In this document: positions 55,701-61,690 of the stretch, piece after piece
How positions within the stretch are numbered: position 1 is the first letter of the stretch
Layout: every line of letters starts with the position of its first letter
Source: Mactromeris polynyma
Lineage: Eukaryota > Mollusca > Bivalvia > Venerida > Mactridae
Assembly (NCBI GenBank): GCA_032209605.1
Contig: JASFXZ010000016.1
Span: 4,960,001 to 5,024,000, forward strand
DNA length: 64,000 nucleotides
Direction: 5' to 3'
The notes under the pieces: model-generated
The model's database searches: none
What the model was told of the DNA's origin: nothing
Seen by the model: the letters and a program-made list of their open reading frames with translations, nothing else
Made by a program: the position numbers and the translations under genes

Positions 55701-56045
55701 CAAGATGACAGAGATTTTTTAACACTGCAATTAGATGGATTACAGATGTTTTAGCCAATGTAGCAACAACACTGGACGAAGCAGGTTCAAATAGTTTATA
55801 TAATGTTGGGCCAGATACATCTTTAACATGTCCCTACATGTGCACTCCATGCAGTGTGTCTGCTGTTTACTCACTATTCATCTCCACCTTTTCAGGACTA
55901 CGATGCAGATGACTTGCTCGATTGCCAGAAAATTTTGTTAGAGAAGTGTGATGTGAATCATGACGGTAAAATCAACAGAGAAGAACTAACCATGGTGCTG
56001 ACGTCATGCAATAAAGTTAGCACGTTCGAGGACCCAAAGCTGTAA
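7668..56045 (+). CDS. Cbp53E: Calbindin-32/calretinin-like hexa-EF-hand protein, 10 visible exons, 5' end missing
   Basis: Cytosolic calcium buffer and sensor of the calbindin D28K/calretinin/calbindin-32 family, which in animals is mainly neuronal. The ten exons below join in phase without a stop and give 260 residues after a split Gly (785 nt including TAA). EF-hand loops, numbering from Asn at 7670: EF1 end 1-8 (NGYIEGTE), EF2 47-58 (DENNDGRIDIAE), EF3 93-104 (DTDHSGYIEADE), EF4 139-150 (DRNKDGKLQLSE), EF5 186-197 (DVDRNGYIENEE), EF6 230-241 (DVNHDGKINREE). EF2-EF6 each have Asp at position 1, Gly at 6 and Glu at 12. The inter-hand signatures LPMEQNFLLLFR and LPVKENFL are diagnostic of the family and argue against secretagogin. 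Family members have about 270-310 residues, so about 45-50 N-terminal residues are missing. All acceptors are AG and all donors GT. Introns range from 737 bp to 25,470 bp. The symbol is by family resemblance to the fly gene; orthology was not tested. Confidence 0.95.
7926..7975 (-). mobile_element. MITE-E terminal fragment, opposite orientation
   Basis: Ends AAGCATGTATCACTG followed by TA, the inverse of the end at 347. The preceding bases ATCGTTATATAAGTGTTCGT are a partial internal duplication of the same end. No partner end is visible nearby. Confidence 0.4.
8983..9133 (-). mobile_element. MITE-A copy 3, reverse orientation
   Basis: The reverse complement starts CAGTAAAACCTCACTAAAAG at 9133 and continues through CCATTTTCACTGTTTTGCTC. 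It carries only one copy of the GACCACCTCAA motif at this end. The other end (about 8983) is diverged, so that boundary is approximate. A TA flanks the intact end. Confidence 0.75.
9227..9708 (+). repeat. 34-bp tandem array, about 14 copies, open in all three forward frames
   Basis: The unit is 34 bp (TACTACTTCACAGACGTTGT plus ATTTGTTACAACAG), nearly identical throughout, with a recurrent G-to-T variant (ATTTTTTACAACAG). Because 34 is 1 mod 3, each frame cycles through the same three readings. None contains a stop, so overlapping ORFs of 140-198 codons arise. The short inverted pair GTTGTA / TACAAC lies in each unit. Not judged to be coding. Confidence 0.95.
9709..12373. other. Intronic DNA, no recognised gene
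   Basis: Contains a loose cluster of CCAAT-type motifs (about 10870, 10902, 11210, 11250, two as TGACCAATCA-like) and a TATATATAG at about 11577. These could be part of a decayed repeat or an internal promoter; there is no supporting exon. Confidence 0.4.
12374..13300 (+). repeat. 37-bp tandem array, about 25 copies
   Basis: Unit AACATGGCAATATTGTGACA plus ATACTCTCATTCATGTA. Units to the right of about 12,900 change to the ATGCACTTATTCATG variant and shorten to 35-36 bp. Each unit contains the palindrome CAATATTG and the arms ATTGT-G-ACAAT. The array runs directly into the related 36-bp array at 13318. Confidence 0.95.
13318..13785 (+). repeat. 36-bp tandem array, about 13 copies, related to the 37-bp array
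   Basis: Unit CATACAACATGACAACATTG plus TCACTATAGGACCATG. It aligns with the neighbouring 37-bp unit along its whole length (AACATGgCAAtATTGTgAC against AACATGaCAAcATTGTcAC). Each standard unit has the perfect 6-bp arms TGACAA-CA-TTGTCA; some units carry GGCTAC or AGCTAC instead and lose one arm. As 36 is divisible by three, long ORFs occur on both strands; these are repeat artefacts. Confidence 0.95.
14706..14750 (+). repeat. Dispersed repeat fragment, matches 40000
   Basis: AGAGAATAAGTTGCTGCAGG, then GAACGCCACATACATAA, recurs as AGAGAATAAATTGTTACAGG, GAACGCCACACACATAA near 40004-40042. The surrounding sequence diverges. A family end or a conserved core of an unidentified repeat. Confidence 0.5.
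15316..15777 (-). other. 153-codon minus-strand ORF of unknown nature
   Basis: Open from a GTG at 15777 (a poor eukaryotic start) to a stop at 15316. It reads TYVQRSRDKLLREYPEQF at one end and TLYDREHKTLKTF near the other, with no recognised domain. A TAA/ATT-rich tract and AATAAA (- strand, about 15200) follow, as in a retroelement 3' end. Probably a decayed mobile-element remnant or chance. Confidence 0.2.
15945..16160 (-). mobile_element. SINE-B copy 2, head decayed
   Basis: Shares with the copy at 26385 (in + strand order) AGTAAAG, GTGTTAT, AAAGGG, AGCCATTTCT / AGCTATTTCT, ATTTAACTAGCTG, a GTCATGTTGGAACG / GCCATACCAGAACG block and ACCGGTA. The tRNA-like head beyond 16150 is not recognisable. 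Confidence 0.55.
16325..16470 (-). mobile_element. MITE-C copy 2, reverse orientation, outer arms lost
   Basis: The reverse complement gives AAGTGACGTCATTTCAAG, AACATGTGATGTCACTA, GGAAACAATATTTA, TTTTCATATTGC and ATTGCTTACTGTCAG, in the same order as copy 1. The outer GATTTCCAAC parts of the arms are missing and the far arm is shortened. Confidence 0.7.
18035..18169 (+). repeat. 11-bp minisatellite, about 12 copies
   Basis: Near-perfect repeats of TGGTGATTGTG. It ends about 115 bp before the 73-bp array begins. The strand is G/T-rich with almost no C, an asymmetry favouring unusual DNA structure. Confidence 0.95.
18284..22106 (+). repeat. 73-bp satellite array, about 52 copies with higher-order structure
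   Basis: Unit of 73 bp starting CCTCTCTAGAACAACAACCT, continuing CTGTTTAGCAACAGTATCAT, TGTTCCTGTAATAAGAATTT and ACTATCAACTTAC. Two main variants alternate (CTAGAACAACAAC and CTTGAACAGCAGC). Rare diagnostic units recur about 1.75-1.9 kb apart: CTTCCTCTG at 18374, 20201 and 21151; TCGATCC at 18761 and 20515; CAGCATC at 19631 and 21531. A block of about 25 units was therefore duplicated. Contains the arms AACAG / CTGTT in the AGCAGC variant. Non-coding. Confidence 0.97.
23236..23505 (+). pseudogene. 89-codon ORF, one of two diverged direct copies
   Basis: The frame reads DEHFPSITPFTTYFNQNVPN in the middle and ends KYDKRSFDDITKLIGMP. A second copy at 23915-24150 reads DEHFPSISPCTTYFNQNVPN and ends KYDKFSFDDVTKLIALP, separated by a 5-bp insertion with a stop. 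Some differences between copies are synonymous. No domain recognised. It could be a fragment of a duplicated exon or of a transposon protein. Confidence 0.3.
23915..24150 (+). pseudogene. Second, frame-broken copy of the 89-codon ORF
   Basis: Shares GAACATTTCCCGAGCATA, CATATTTTAATCAAAATGTA, AACGCCTACTCC, GCAGAAATATGACAAG and ACAAAATTAATCG with the copy at 23300-23505. The frame breaks after NAYSAVHK (TGA) and resumes at ATGTCAGTGAAATTGCAG. The copies are about 620 bp apart in direct orientation. Confidence 0.4.
24504..24731 (+). repeat. 32-bp tandem array, 7 identical copies
   Basis: Unit AAACATTGAGCCTATTCACC plus GCGTCTTGGTGC, repeated seven times with no substitutions, then a partial eighth. 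It is richer in GC than its AT-rich surroundings. Perfect identity implies recent amplification, or an assembly collapse or expansion. Confidence 0.95.
25664..26081. mobile_element. 418-bp element bounded by a perfect 36-bp inverted repeat
   Basis: The arm at 25664-25699 (AATAATAGGTTAGTGACGTG, then GAATGAGAAAGTTTAT) recurs as its exact reverse complement at 26046-26081. The ends resemble a TA-targeting transposon, but no certain target duplication can be read. Inside, on the - strand, is a tRNA-Thr-like sequence. No coding frame of note. Confidence 0.7.
25914..25990 (-). pseudogene. tRNA-Thr(UGU)-like sequence with intact pol III boxes
   Basis: On the - strand the anticodon arm CTGGA-CTTGTAA-TCCAG gives anticodon TGT (Thr). 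The A box TAGTCCAGTGG and B box GGTTCGATTCC fit consensus exactly. The T arm has an extra base or mismatch (GCAGG...CCCGC) and the acceptor ends (GGATCCG and about TCCATCA) do not pair. It is therefore more likely a tRNA pseudogene or SINE-type head than a working tRNA, although the internal promoter may still function. Confidence 0.6.
26385..26655 (-). mobile_element. SINE-B copy 1: tRNA-Ser/Leu-headed SINE
   Basis: On the - strand the head contains the A box TGGCCGAGTGG, followed by TTAAGGC as in class II (Ser/Leu) tRNAs, and a weakened B box GGGTCGATTCT. The body contains TACCGGTAGGGGTCCGTTCC and CCATCAGCTAGTTAAATAAG and ends near TTTACTTTCC. The body matches the copy at 15945. Confidence 0.65.
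26800..28860. other. Intronic DNA, nothing recognised
   Basis: AT-rich sequence without tandem structure, clear inverted repeats or a plausible exon. Confidence 0.55.
28861..28944 (+). repeat. 42-bp direct duplication
   Basis: Two identical adjacent copies of a 42-bp unit beginning TGTCTCGTTGTTTGAGGGTG and ending TTGTATGTGTCA. No other copies are seen in the window. Confidence 0.95.
29393..29485 (+). repeat. TTG/CTG-type triplet-rich microsatellite
   Basis: Imperfect TTG and CTG triplets around GTTGTTGTTGTTGTATTGTT, with interruptions such as GTCGTCGACGTCC. Short reading frames through it are low-complexity. Confidence 0.75.
29917..30330 (+). repeat. Diverged tandem duplication of about 131 bp
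   Basis: Two main copies share GTCGAATAACGAGCCA (29933 and 30064), AACCCAGAGCTAGC, CTGA, ATC and AACATTCGAAACGG-type blocks (about 30003 and 30135). A third partial copy begins CGAATACATCTCTG. Beyond it, TCCGGTCCGATTTT (about 30225) recurs inverted as AAAATCGGACCTGA (about 30278). Short minus-strand ORFs across it are repeat-derived. Confidence 0.6.
31049..31358. mobile_element. MITE-D: 310-bp element with 16-bp inverted ends
   Basis: GCGTTTTTAGAGGTAG (31049-31064) is repeated inverted as CTACCTCTAGAAACGC (31343-31358) with one mismatch. Inside are an 11-bp inverted pair ACAAAATGGCG / CGCCATTTTGT (31138-31148, 31181-31191) and a direct duplication around TACGTTTAAGAAACGTCACC / TACGTTTAAGAAACTGCACC (about 31250-31310). 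No coding region. Family unknown. Confidence 0.55.
31359..33223. other. Intronic DNA before exon B, nothing recognised
   Basis: AT-rich. The polypyrimidine and acceptor region of exon B occupies the last 30 bases; no other signal was found. Confidence 0.55.
33224..33313 (+). CDS. Cbp53E: Calbindin-like exon B: EF-hand 2
   Basis: Acceptor gttacag and donor gtaagt flank 30 whole codons (phase 0 on both sides). It encodes the entering helix from VISDSALRDAKK through the complete EF2 loop DENNDGRIDIAE. This loop has the usual ligands (Asp1, Asn3, Asp5, Gly6, Asp9, Glu12), so it looks able to bind calcium. In vertebrate calbindin D28K the EF2 loop is degenerate. The exon follows a 25,470-bp intron, the largest in the gene, which contains most of the tandem arrays in the window. 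Confidence 0.95.
34070..34310 (+). repeat. Dispersed repeat with GTCCGTCCGTGCG core
   Basis: Contains CCATCCGTGCGTCCGTCCGT, AACTTTTGAAAGGATTGATG, TTATGGCCCTTTTTTTACTT and GGGACATCCGTGTC. This order (CCGT-rich block, 'TTAACTTTTGA', 'GGCCCTTTTTTACTT', 'GGGACAT-CGTGTC') is one I recognise as typical of dispersed repeats in mollusc assemblies. No ORF. The class is unknown to me. Confidence 0.45.
35419..35505 (+). CDS. Cbp53E: Calbindin-like exon C: EF2-EF3 linker
   Basis: Acceptor ttttacag and donor gtaagt flank 29 codons in phase 0. It encodes LAQILPMEQNFLLLFR followed by RDHPLDSSVEFMQ. The LPxExNFLLLFR segment is one of the strongest hallmarks of calbindin/calretinin proteins, and SSVEFM is typical of the invertebrate branch. 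This linker packs between the second and third hands. The ATG at 35437 is an internal Met (the M of LPMEQ), not a start. Confidence 0.95.
35962..36065 (+). mobile_element. MITE-B copy 2, one end only
   Basis: Starts CAGTCGAACCTCGCTTATTC after a TA and shares ACTTGGTATCATCCGAAA and TATCAGGTCCCGATGTATCT with the copy at 59941. The second inverted end is not found nearby, so this copy is truncated or its right half has decayed. Confidence 0.65.
36617..36650 (+). repeat. (CA)n microsatellite
   Basis: Interrupted CA dinucleotide run (CACACACACATACACCTACA...). In the intron between exons C and D. Confidence 0.85.
38342..38612 (+). repeat. 47-bp GC-rich tandem array, about 5.7 copies
   Basis: Unit TCCGTTACGACCGGCCTCTG, GCGACTGCTTGCTCCAACTT, TCGATTG. 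The first units are identical and the last two diverge (CATCG for GATTG, CGATCGGCCTGTG for CGACCGGCCTCTG). GC content is far above the flanks. It lies in the intron between exons C and D. Confidence 0.93.
39472..39528 (+). CDS. Cbp53E: Calbindin-like exon D: EF-hand 3 loop
   Basis: Acceptor atttacag and donor gtaagt flank 19 codons in phase 0. It encodes IWREYDTDHSGYIEADELK. The loop DTDHSGYIEADE is canonical (Asp1, Asp3, Ser5, Gly6, Ile8, Glu12) and close to the corresponding vertebrate hand. It is among the shortest coding exons and would be missed by ORF-length gene finding. Confidence 0.95.
40000..40046 (+). repeat. Dispersed repeat fragment, matches 14706
   Basis: Second copy of the ACAGGGAACGCCACACACAT motif, preceded by AAAAAAGAGAGAGAATAAA. 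No further homology beyond about 45 bp was seen. Confidence 0.5.
41399..41482 (+). CDS. Cbp53E: Calbindin-like exon E: EF3 exit helix and EF4 entering helix
   Basis: Acceptor cttacag and donor gtaagt flank 28 codons in phase 0. It encodes NFLHDLLKQSKKDGEVSEEE, then LITYADTM. The NFLxDLL helix and the xxYxDTM entering helix match the family. The charged KQSKKDGEVSEEE stretch is the usual variable linker between the third and fourth hands. The next intron (41483-49220) carries a short inverted-repeat element and two weak candidate coding segments. Confidence 0.94.
42333..42608 (+). pseudogene. 91-codon ORF with two hydrophobic segments, weakly GPCR-like
   Basis: Contains WYLLLAIGSVIANTFSVLKM followed by SRRQNKHAISNVLI, similar in form to transmembrane helix 1 and first intracellular loop of rhodopsin-type receptors (Asn within the helix, SRRxN after it). 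A second hydrophobic stretch is YVIALLFVYIVSPVLLAM. The frame then stops. The expected second helix sequence is not recognisable. It lies in the intron between exons E and F. Possibly a decayed receptor fragment; chance is not excluded. Confidence 0.25.
42700..45675. other. Intronic DNA, nothing recognised
   Basis: Only short ORFs. No arrays or inverted-repeat elements were seen between the ORF at 42333 and MITE-A copy 4. Confidence 0.5.
45676..45972 (+). mobile_element. MITE-A copy 4 with a nine-unit internal array
   Basis: Left end CAGTAAAACGTCACTAAAAG and inverted right end ATTGCGGTTTTACTG, flanked by TA. Directly inside the left end are nine 17-bp units (AATAACAAGACCACCTC type) at about 45696-45840, followed by the conserved TTCATTTTCACTATTTTGCT interior. 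It is intermediate between the single-unit copy at 8983 and the about 42-unit copy at 5436. It lies in the intron between exons E and F. Confidence 0.8.
46086..46250 (+). mobile_element. SINE-A copy 3 (head), plus strand
   Basis: Starts GGGAGGCGTAGTAATATAGT, then GTGCGCCTGACTCCTGATCC and GAAGGTCGTGAGTTCTAGCC, the same order as the - strand copy at 2440-2255. The last phrase is close to a B box (GGTTCGANTCC). The 3' extent is uncertain. Confidence 0.55.
48578..48906 (-). CDS. Candidate first exon of an unidentified antisense gene, with ATGA frame overlap
   Basis: A - strand frame starts MNMAVLRVDHPFDDDSNEKL at 48906 and stops at TGA 48831-48829 just after a run of six A. A second frame starts within that stop (ATGA, ATG at 48832) and runs through KRTVTGKMLRFFLRKP and a Ser-rich ALDSSSSRSPASARES to a consensus donor GTAAGTA after 48578. 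A -1 shift, or one extra A in the run, would fuse the two. No family recognised. It may be a real exon with a sequencing error, a pseudogene, or chance. Confidence 0.25.
49221..49276 (+). CDS. Cbp53E: Calbindin-like exon F: EF-hand 4 loop
   Basis: Acceptor gctttcag and donor gtaagt. The 56-nt exon holds 18 codons plus two bases of a Lys codon (AA|G) completed by the next exon. It encodes LQLFDRNKDGKLQLSEMA. The loop DRNKDGKLQLSE has all key ligands (Asp1, Asn3, Asp5, Gly6, Glu12). Reading past the donor gives AAG TAA, a premature stop, which supports splicing after GCAAA. Confidence 0.94.
50014..50059 (+). CDS. Cbp53E: Calbindin-like microexon G: EF4-EF5 linker
   Basis: A 46-nt exon after acceptor tttcag, ending at donor gttagt. 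Its first G completes the split Lys codon and the remaining 15 codons read LLPVKENFLCRPIFK. LLPVKENFL is the second copy of the family linker signature (the first is LPMEQNFL in exon C). It is the shortest coding exon of the gene and is identified by signature and phase, not by length. Confidence 0.93.
50880..50990 (+). repeat. Diverged 27-33-bp tandem repeat
   Basis: Three to four imperfect copies of CTGAACCCACGGTTGAATAA plus AATTAGTT, ending in TTTGAACCCACAGTTTAATA and a degenerate remainder. In the intron between exons G and H. Confidence 0.75.
51507..52045 (+). repeat. Dispersed repeat beginning TTTTTAGCTCACCTGA, copy 1
   Basis: Starts TTTTTAGCTCACCTGACGCT, continues with TCATGGTGAGCTTTTAGGAT and GTCCGTCGTCTGTCAAC. 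It also contains phrases such as AACTTCACAGGAATGATCTT and, diverged, AACTTGCCAGGAATGATCTT. I recall this style of sequence as a common dispersed repeat in mollusc genomes. The same terminal 16-mer occurs inverted at about 62403-62418. Confidence 0.5.
52836..52892 (+). CDS. Cbp53E: Calbindin-like exon H: EF5 entering helix
   Basis: Acceptor ttatgtag and donor gtgagt flank 19 codons in phase 0, reading GCSRLSPDDIDRVFNLYDV. The exon ends inside the EF5 loop, after its second residue (Asp1-Val2), so the loop is assembled only after splicing to the next exon, which starts with Asp3. The EF1 loop is also interrupted by an intron, but after its fourth residue and in phase 1. Confidence 0.93.
53891..53962 (+). 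CDS. Cbp53E: Calbindin-like exon I: rest of EF-hand 5
   Basis: Acceptor aatttcag and donor gtaagt flank 24 codons in phase 0. It encodes DRNGYIENEELHGFLKDLME, then LVED. Joined to exon H it completes the loop DVDRNGYIENEE with Glu12 and the FLKDL exit helix. The resemblance to exon A (NGYIEGTELDGFLKEL) is visible by eye and fits the internal-duplication origin of the six hands. Confidence 0.95.
55896..56045 (+). CDS. Cbp53E: Calbindin-like terminal exon J: EF-hand 6 and C-terminus
   Basis: Acceptor cttttcag precedes 49 codons and a TAA stop at 56043-56045. It encodes the entering helix DLLDCQKILLEKC, the EF6 loop DVNHDGKINREE and the exit helix LTMVLTSCNK, ending in FEDPKL. EF6 is canonical (Asp1, Asn3, Asp5, Gly6, Ile8, Glu12), unlike the shortened degenerate sixth hand of vertebrate calbindin D28K. 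The frame is also open upstream of the acceptor to 55854, but the acceptor and the family alignment put the true exon start at 55896. Confidence 0.95.
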   Translation, partial: DYDADDLLDCQKILLEKCDVNHDGKINREELTMVLTSCNKVSTFEDPKL

Positions 56046-59000
56046 ATGACAAAATAAATTAACGACACATCTCAATATTAGAATTAGATTGTGACGTTGT
56101 GGCAGCCAACGCCTCAAAACTCGCGTATTTTAAATTTCAAATTCAGTTATTGTAATAAGTTCTGCATGGGGGAAATATTTTCACGAATACCACGTGACCG
56201 TTTAGCAATCATACTTAATTCAAAATTACGCTTAATTATTCTTCATTTTAGGTACGAACTACATGCTTTTCCAATTTTGAACAATTTATTCGAAAAATGG
56301 GCCACAATTTGAAATTTCATATTTGTATGAAAATCTTATTTTTTACTCACTTACGATCGCTTTTTTGTTTTACGATTATCCAGCAGACTCCATGTTATCT
56401 ATGGCCCTGGTTTGACAAACATAAGTCCAATCATAATACTAAACTCTCGCTTGTCCGATTACCTCGACTGCCACACTTGAGGTCATATGTTGGAAGCCCT
56501 GTTTCATGTGGAGAAGGTACTAGTCGGTAACACCAGTTACGTTCAGCCGACCGCCGTACTTAACTGAAATAATTTCGAAAACAGGCGAAAAAATCCAACC
56601 ACTAAAAATCCAATATATAACTGGCTTATAAAGTTTGAGCACAGACTGTAACATATACAATACTTGAACGTGGTTGAAATCAATCAATAACTATTATCGC
56701 CATCATGAGTTTACCTGATTAAAAATTTAAAACTTAATTTAACAACTCAATATATGTTTGTATGCAACCGGGTCCTGAAAGCAGAATAGTAAGAGATGAA
56801 GATACATATTTCATATACATTAAGAAATGACTACATGTAAATTCTGTTAATGTATTATTTACATAAATACCCAGAAAAAACATCGTCATGACAACCATAT
56901 ACCCGGCGTACTTGTGACGAAAATTTCACTTCAGTTGTTTGTGGCGTAGGGGGTGTATTACCAGATGAAAGAGAAACGTAAGGAGATATGTACATTTATT
57001 ATGATCATACACCGGTGGATGTAATGGCCAATGTTTAATTAAGCTTATTTGCTACATTACCAAAGCTTTAGTTTATGTGTATATCAACGGTTTAGTGTAA
57101 TACTATTGTAACTGCTGTTTTCGTACCCAGATAAAACCATACTGCATCTTACCTTATATAAACAATGTTTTAGTGGAATGCTTCTGATTGAAGCTCAGAT
57201 GGCCCAATGTCTGTTTTCATGTGCATTTTAACATCTTTATTTATTTAATGTTTTATACATCTCGTATTTAGGATAGGGGTCAATGATTTTGTATTGCTTA
57301 TTTGGTAGACTGCCAACTGCTCACAGCATTGCACTCGATTTTACAGAAGAGGACCACAAGTACTTTTGGTGCTTCTTCTTCGTTTTAAACCTTTTATATA
57401 AGATAAATGCATTTATCTTTTTTGTAACATATTTTAAATTTTAGTTAAATCATTCACTCTGTACATAAATTATTATCTCTCAATTTGTTTAGTTTGAAAT
57501 CAAGCTTTATGTACCAAGTCGGAAAAGCTTTTTACAAGATACTTTAACTATTTTGTATAGTATGTGTAATATTGTCTGTTTTTATCTTTCGTATTATATC
57601 TTATTAGTCACCCATAACATGTTAGATACTCCCGAGTATCTGATTGAAATGCATATAACGTAACTCTTAACATTTCATTGAGTTAATCAAATTTAGTACA
57701 TTTTAACACTGATTACTTTGATATTGTGACATAACGTCATTACGTGTTGGTATTGTTTATTTTATCTCCCGATAAAGGCATGGTGGAGCCGAAAACATTG
57801 ACAACATAAAATCAAAAGTTAACAAGTTGTCATTTGAAAATTTACCTTTATTTTCAACAGAAAATGCCAATTTCACCAAAACAAACTCGTTAGATCTGTC
57901 AATCCAGTTTTAACATTTATACAGTCTCATAATTGAGCATTACTTTTAGATATCATATGCATTTGTATTTGTATGTGCACACATATTGATTTTACATAAT
58001 CGCTTTTAACAGCATTATTACTTAGTATCATGATGTCATGTAGAGTATTTTGATAACTTATTAGATGTCAATGTAAATATTAAGCATATTTATATATTTT
58101 TCACTTGGCAAACAGACTTAGAACTTAGAAACTATAGCTGAACATAGGCTTATTAGTTTTACTAGTTAGATAATGTTGAACAAATATTCCCCATTCCCCT
58201 AAGTCTTCTTGCGCAATAAAATCTTGGTAAAGTTATCCCAAAGGGGCAGAATTCAGTGAGACAGTTAATTTGAAAACCTCACAAATATCTATTATATAAA
58301 CTACCTGAAATAGATAGAAACAAATAAAAGAATAAAAAATAATGATTCATTCTTAGGCACTTTGAATGTATTGCCTCCTGTAAAATTGAGGAATACAGCA
58401 CTCTAAAAATAATGATAATATATTCTCAATCATTTTAATCCAATTTCCTCGTTAATTCAAATACATGCATATTCCATTCAAGTTTCACATTTGTTGCTTT
58501 TTTTAAACCTTTAGATGTTGTTGTAGTTTTATGATTATATTTTTAAGTCAGGCCAAAATGTTTACACTCTTACCACTTGCAAACTCTTGTTGGGTGACTG
58601 ATTAAATTTATTGGTCAAAATGTTTGTTTTGTACATAACATTGATCAATGTGCACTAGTTTGTATCCTTATACTGTCGATGCTGAATTACTTAAGAATAG
58701 TATGTGTATACTATGTCTATTGGTCAACATTTTGCAAAACATGTTTTCATTGGCTGACCGCTTCACAGTTGGTTCACAACTGAAGTAAATAAAAACGAAC
58801 TATATATATTACAACATTTTGGAATAAACCTATGTTGGTTGTTATACAGAATCCATAATGTTTACATTTATTATTTTTGTCCTTAGAAGTTTTTATCTAT
58901 CACAATGCTTGCAAATACGAGATTTTATAGAGTAGTTGTTTATAAATTATCAAGTTTTTATCAAGTATGTATTAGCATTATACAGAAACACAAAATAAGC

Positions 59001-59063
59001 ATGCTATGTACATATTATAACTGTATGTAAATTCCAAATAAACAATCGAAGCATCCCCTGACA
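56046..59063 (+). other. Probable 3' UTR and downstream AT-rich DNA of the calbindin-like gene
   Basis: No coding signal follows the stop. AATAAA poly(A) signals occur at 56053-56058 (only 8 bp after the stop, probably too close), 58788-58793 and 59038-59043, so a 3' UTR of about 0.1 or 2.7-3.0 kb is possible; the sequence alone does not decide. Around 57768-57810, the phrase containing AAGGCATGGTGGAGCCG and then AAAACATTG resembles a dispersed-repeat end and was not resolved. Confidence 0.35.
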
Positions 59064-59940
59064 TTGTATTTATTTTTGGAAGATTTAGGGATAACAATGT
59101 ACATGTATCCCTACACCTTACGTGTACAGTATTTCCATATGCGTATGCTTACTGGCCTACTTGGTATCAGCTTCAAGATTTAATAGAGATGAAGTAAAAT
59201 TGACAAGAAAAACTTGGAAATCCCACGAAACAATGTTTTCAACATCAAGAACCATAGACTTCAAGTTAATCATTCGGAAACCCTTAGTATTCGTTGTTGA
59301 AAACCTGGTTATAGAACAAGAACGGGACATGCCACATAAAAGTGCGCACTGCGTAGCCACCCTAAATGTACAAGGCGATTAGAAAATATATACATTTTAT
59401 ATACAAGTAATTCATCTTGAAGGCAACAAGCACCGAACACAAACATAAAAGAATTAGTTAATATAGAAGTCTGTCCAAAGATTTATAAGAAAACACACAG
59501 GATTTGGGTAGAGATACAGTACTAATTAAGAATGTTAACACAATGCAATACACCATTTTATTTAAATTACAGGCGCATCATTCTAGAAGTCCTTATCAAA
59601 TACCTCCTATTATCCAACTTTACTGTATATATTTAGAATAAGTGAAGGAGTATGTGTGTTGGACAATTAAAATAGTTAAATATGAAATAAAGTTACATAA
59701 CTCCTTACCTAGTTGTCTTACTTGACAAATAATGGAACTTGACAGATCTCATGACTATATACCACTATACTCTCTATCCAACCTTGACTAAGATTGCTTG
59801 AGACATTGGAGGTAGAATGTAAACACGGATGACGGCTGGAAAACATCTGACATCCAATAATTCTAAAAGCTTACCATGAGTGATTCTAACTAAGGGGAGC
59901 TAAACATCAATACAAGTTGTGAATTATATAAATTTATAAA

Positions 59941-60116
59941 TAGTCGGACTTTGTTTATTCGCAACCTTTTATCCGAAAACTTGGTATCATCTGATATAAA
60001 TATCAGGTCCCGATGTATCTTTTAGGCACGTCCAATTGCTATGGGCTATTCGAAACCATGTATTATTCAAAATCAAATTTGAGATCCGATGAATTCGAAT
60101 GAACGAGGTGCGACTG
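59941..60116 (+). mobile_element. MITE-B copy 3
   Basis: Starts TAGTCGGACTTTGTTTATTC and ends GAACGAGGTGCGACTG before TA. The interior shares AAAACTTGGTATCATC and ATATCAGGTCCCGATGTATC with copy 2. Length 176 bp matches copy 1 (174 bp). Confidence 0.75.
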
Positions 60117-60129
60117 TATATTATAACAT

Positions 60130-61690
60130 AAACATTTAGTATGCATTATACAAATGCCTATCAAGGTGTGAAAATGAGATCAAGTAAAGTGAAATCAAAC
60201 TGAATATACATTAAAGATATCAACAAGGAAACTCTGTTGTTCAAGGTCCACAAAACTTGACAATAGAACGAACAGCAAGGATGATACATAATCAATACCA
60301 TGAAGTGACAAACCACTAAAAAGTGAGACATTAACATGTGGAAAAAAGTATTGTAATCTCATAGTATGTCCCCAAGGACACCTGAAAATGTATTGGAACT
60401 GTCTAAAAACAGCATATACAGTTGCCATGGGAATATCTCAGTAAATAATTGATGAATTTCTAATCTCCTGTTCATTTACACAAAAAATTAAGACAACATA
60501 CTTCCTATGGAAGTTTTAAAAGCTAAAATTCTAATGAAAAATAACATTTTTACAAAACACACATTTCATAATCAAAGTTTGATGCATAGTTTTGTTCATC
60601 TCGGGAATACAGAATTGACACACATCAAATATAAAAATGAAGAAACCAATTAGAGCTTTTTTTACATTTGCATTTGCACAAAGAGAAAATTTGGTAATTC
60701 TAATAAATGTTGACATTTTGATAAAACCAACCTTTCTGCTCAAATACGCATTATTATAAAACTTTGTGGTGAAAACTAATTCAGTTATAAAAGATGATTA
60801 CAATTGCTGTAAGCAATGTTAGTACGCTAAAGTGGTATAAATACTTCAGGCAATTAAAACCCAAAGTCGCAATAAATATAAATAAATCTGAAAATATCAT
60901 AAAATCAATAATAACAAGAAATATCTTGAAAGCAGATGGTAGGCGCCATTTGAAGGTTAATATTTGTTGTGCAACATAAAGAAATGCCGGGATGTTACGA
61001 TTGCTGGTCACTCAAGATCTAAAAAGTAGTTCGGTAAGGTAACGTACCCCGAAAGGTTTACCAATCTGCGTCAAGGTTACAAACGTTGTTCGGTTGAAGA
61101 GAAGTTGGTTAAGTGGTCAACGTAATATTTGATTTGTTTCCACAACACTGATATGCAAATAGCAAAGCCATGTTAGTACGGCCGCGCCGAGAAACACTAT
61201 ATTTTTTTAATTGTATATGCCATAGTCTATGACATATATATTCATTTATCTTGCAAATACTCGGAGACATTTCAAAAGAAGCAAAATTCTTAACTTGTGT
61301 TTGAATGGTATTGCGTATGTCATACTACAACATAATTAGGAAAACTGACATCTAGTATTATATATAACAAGTGTAGCAACACAAAGCTTGCAGAAATTAT
61401 ATGTCATTCAATATGACATCAAATATATTATGAAGCCACGGCTCAATGTAAAATACATGAAATGAATATTAAAACAAATTTCTTTCAAAACAAAGGAAAA
61501 ACTAGGCCAAACATATAATTACGAAAATATCTCATGTAAAAAGTACACTTACAATATTAATCCACAAGTAGCAAAATATTTATTACTAAGTTTGTAAGAA
61601 AATATAACTTTACGCATTTAATGTTGTTATTATGTGTACAAGCAATTAGTAAACAATTTAAAATACAAGTATTTACAACATACAGATAAT
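60130..61690. other. Downstream DNA, nothing recognised
   Basis: AT-rich DNA between MITE-B copy 3 and the dispersed repeat. Short ORFs on both strands near 60800-61000 overlap each other and look random. Confidence 0.5.

Noticed and set aside
55854..56045. 63-codon ORF as a stand-alone EF-hand protein
   Set aside because: It is exon J plus upstream intron; acceptor ttttcag at 55895 and the in-frame join to exon I explain it.
57760..57820. Penelope-type or hammerhead-ribozyme motif (GATAAAGGCATGGTGGAGCC then GAAAAC)
   Set aside because: The conserved CTGANGA core is absent (CCGATAA) and no stems could be paired convincingly.
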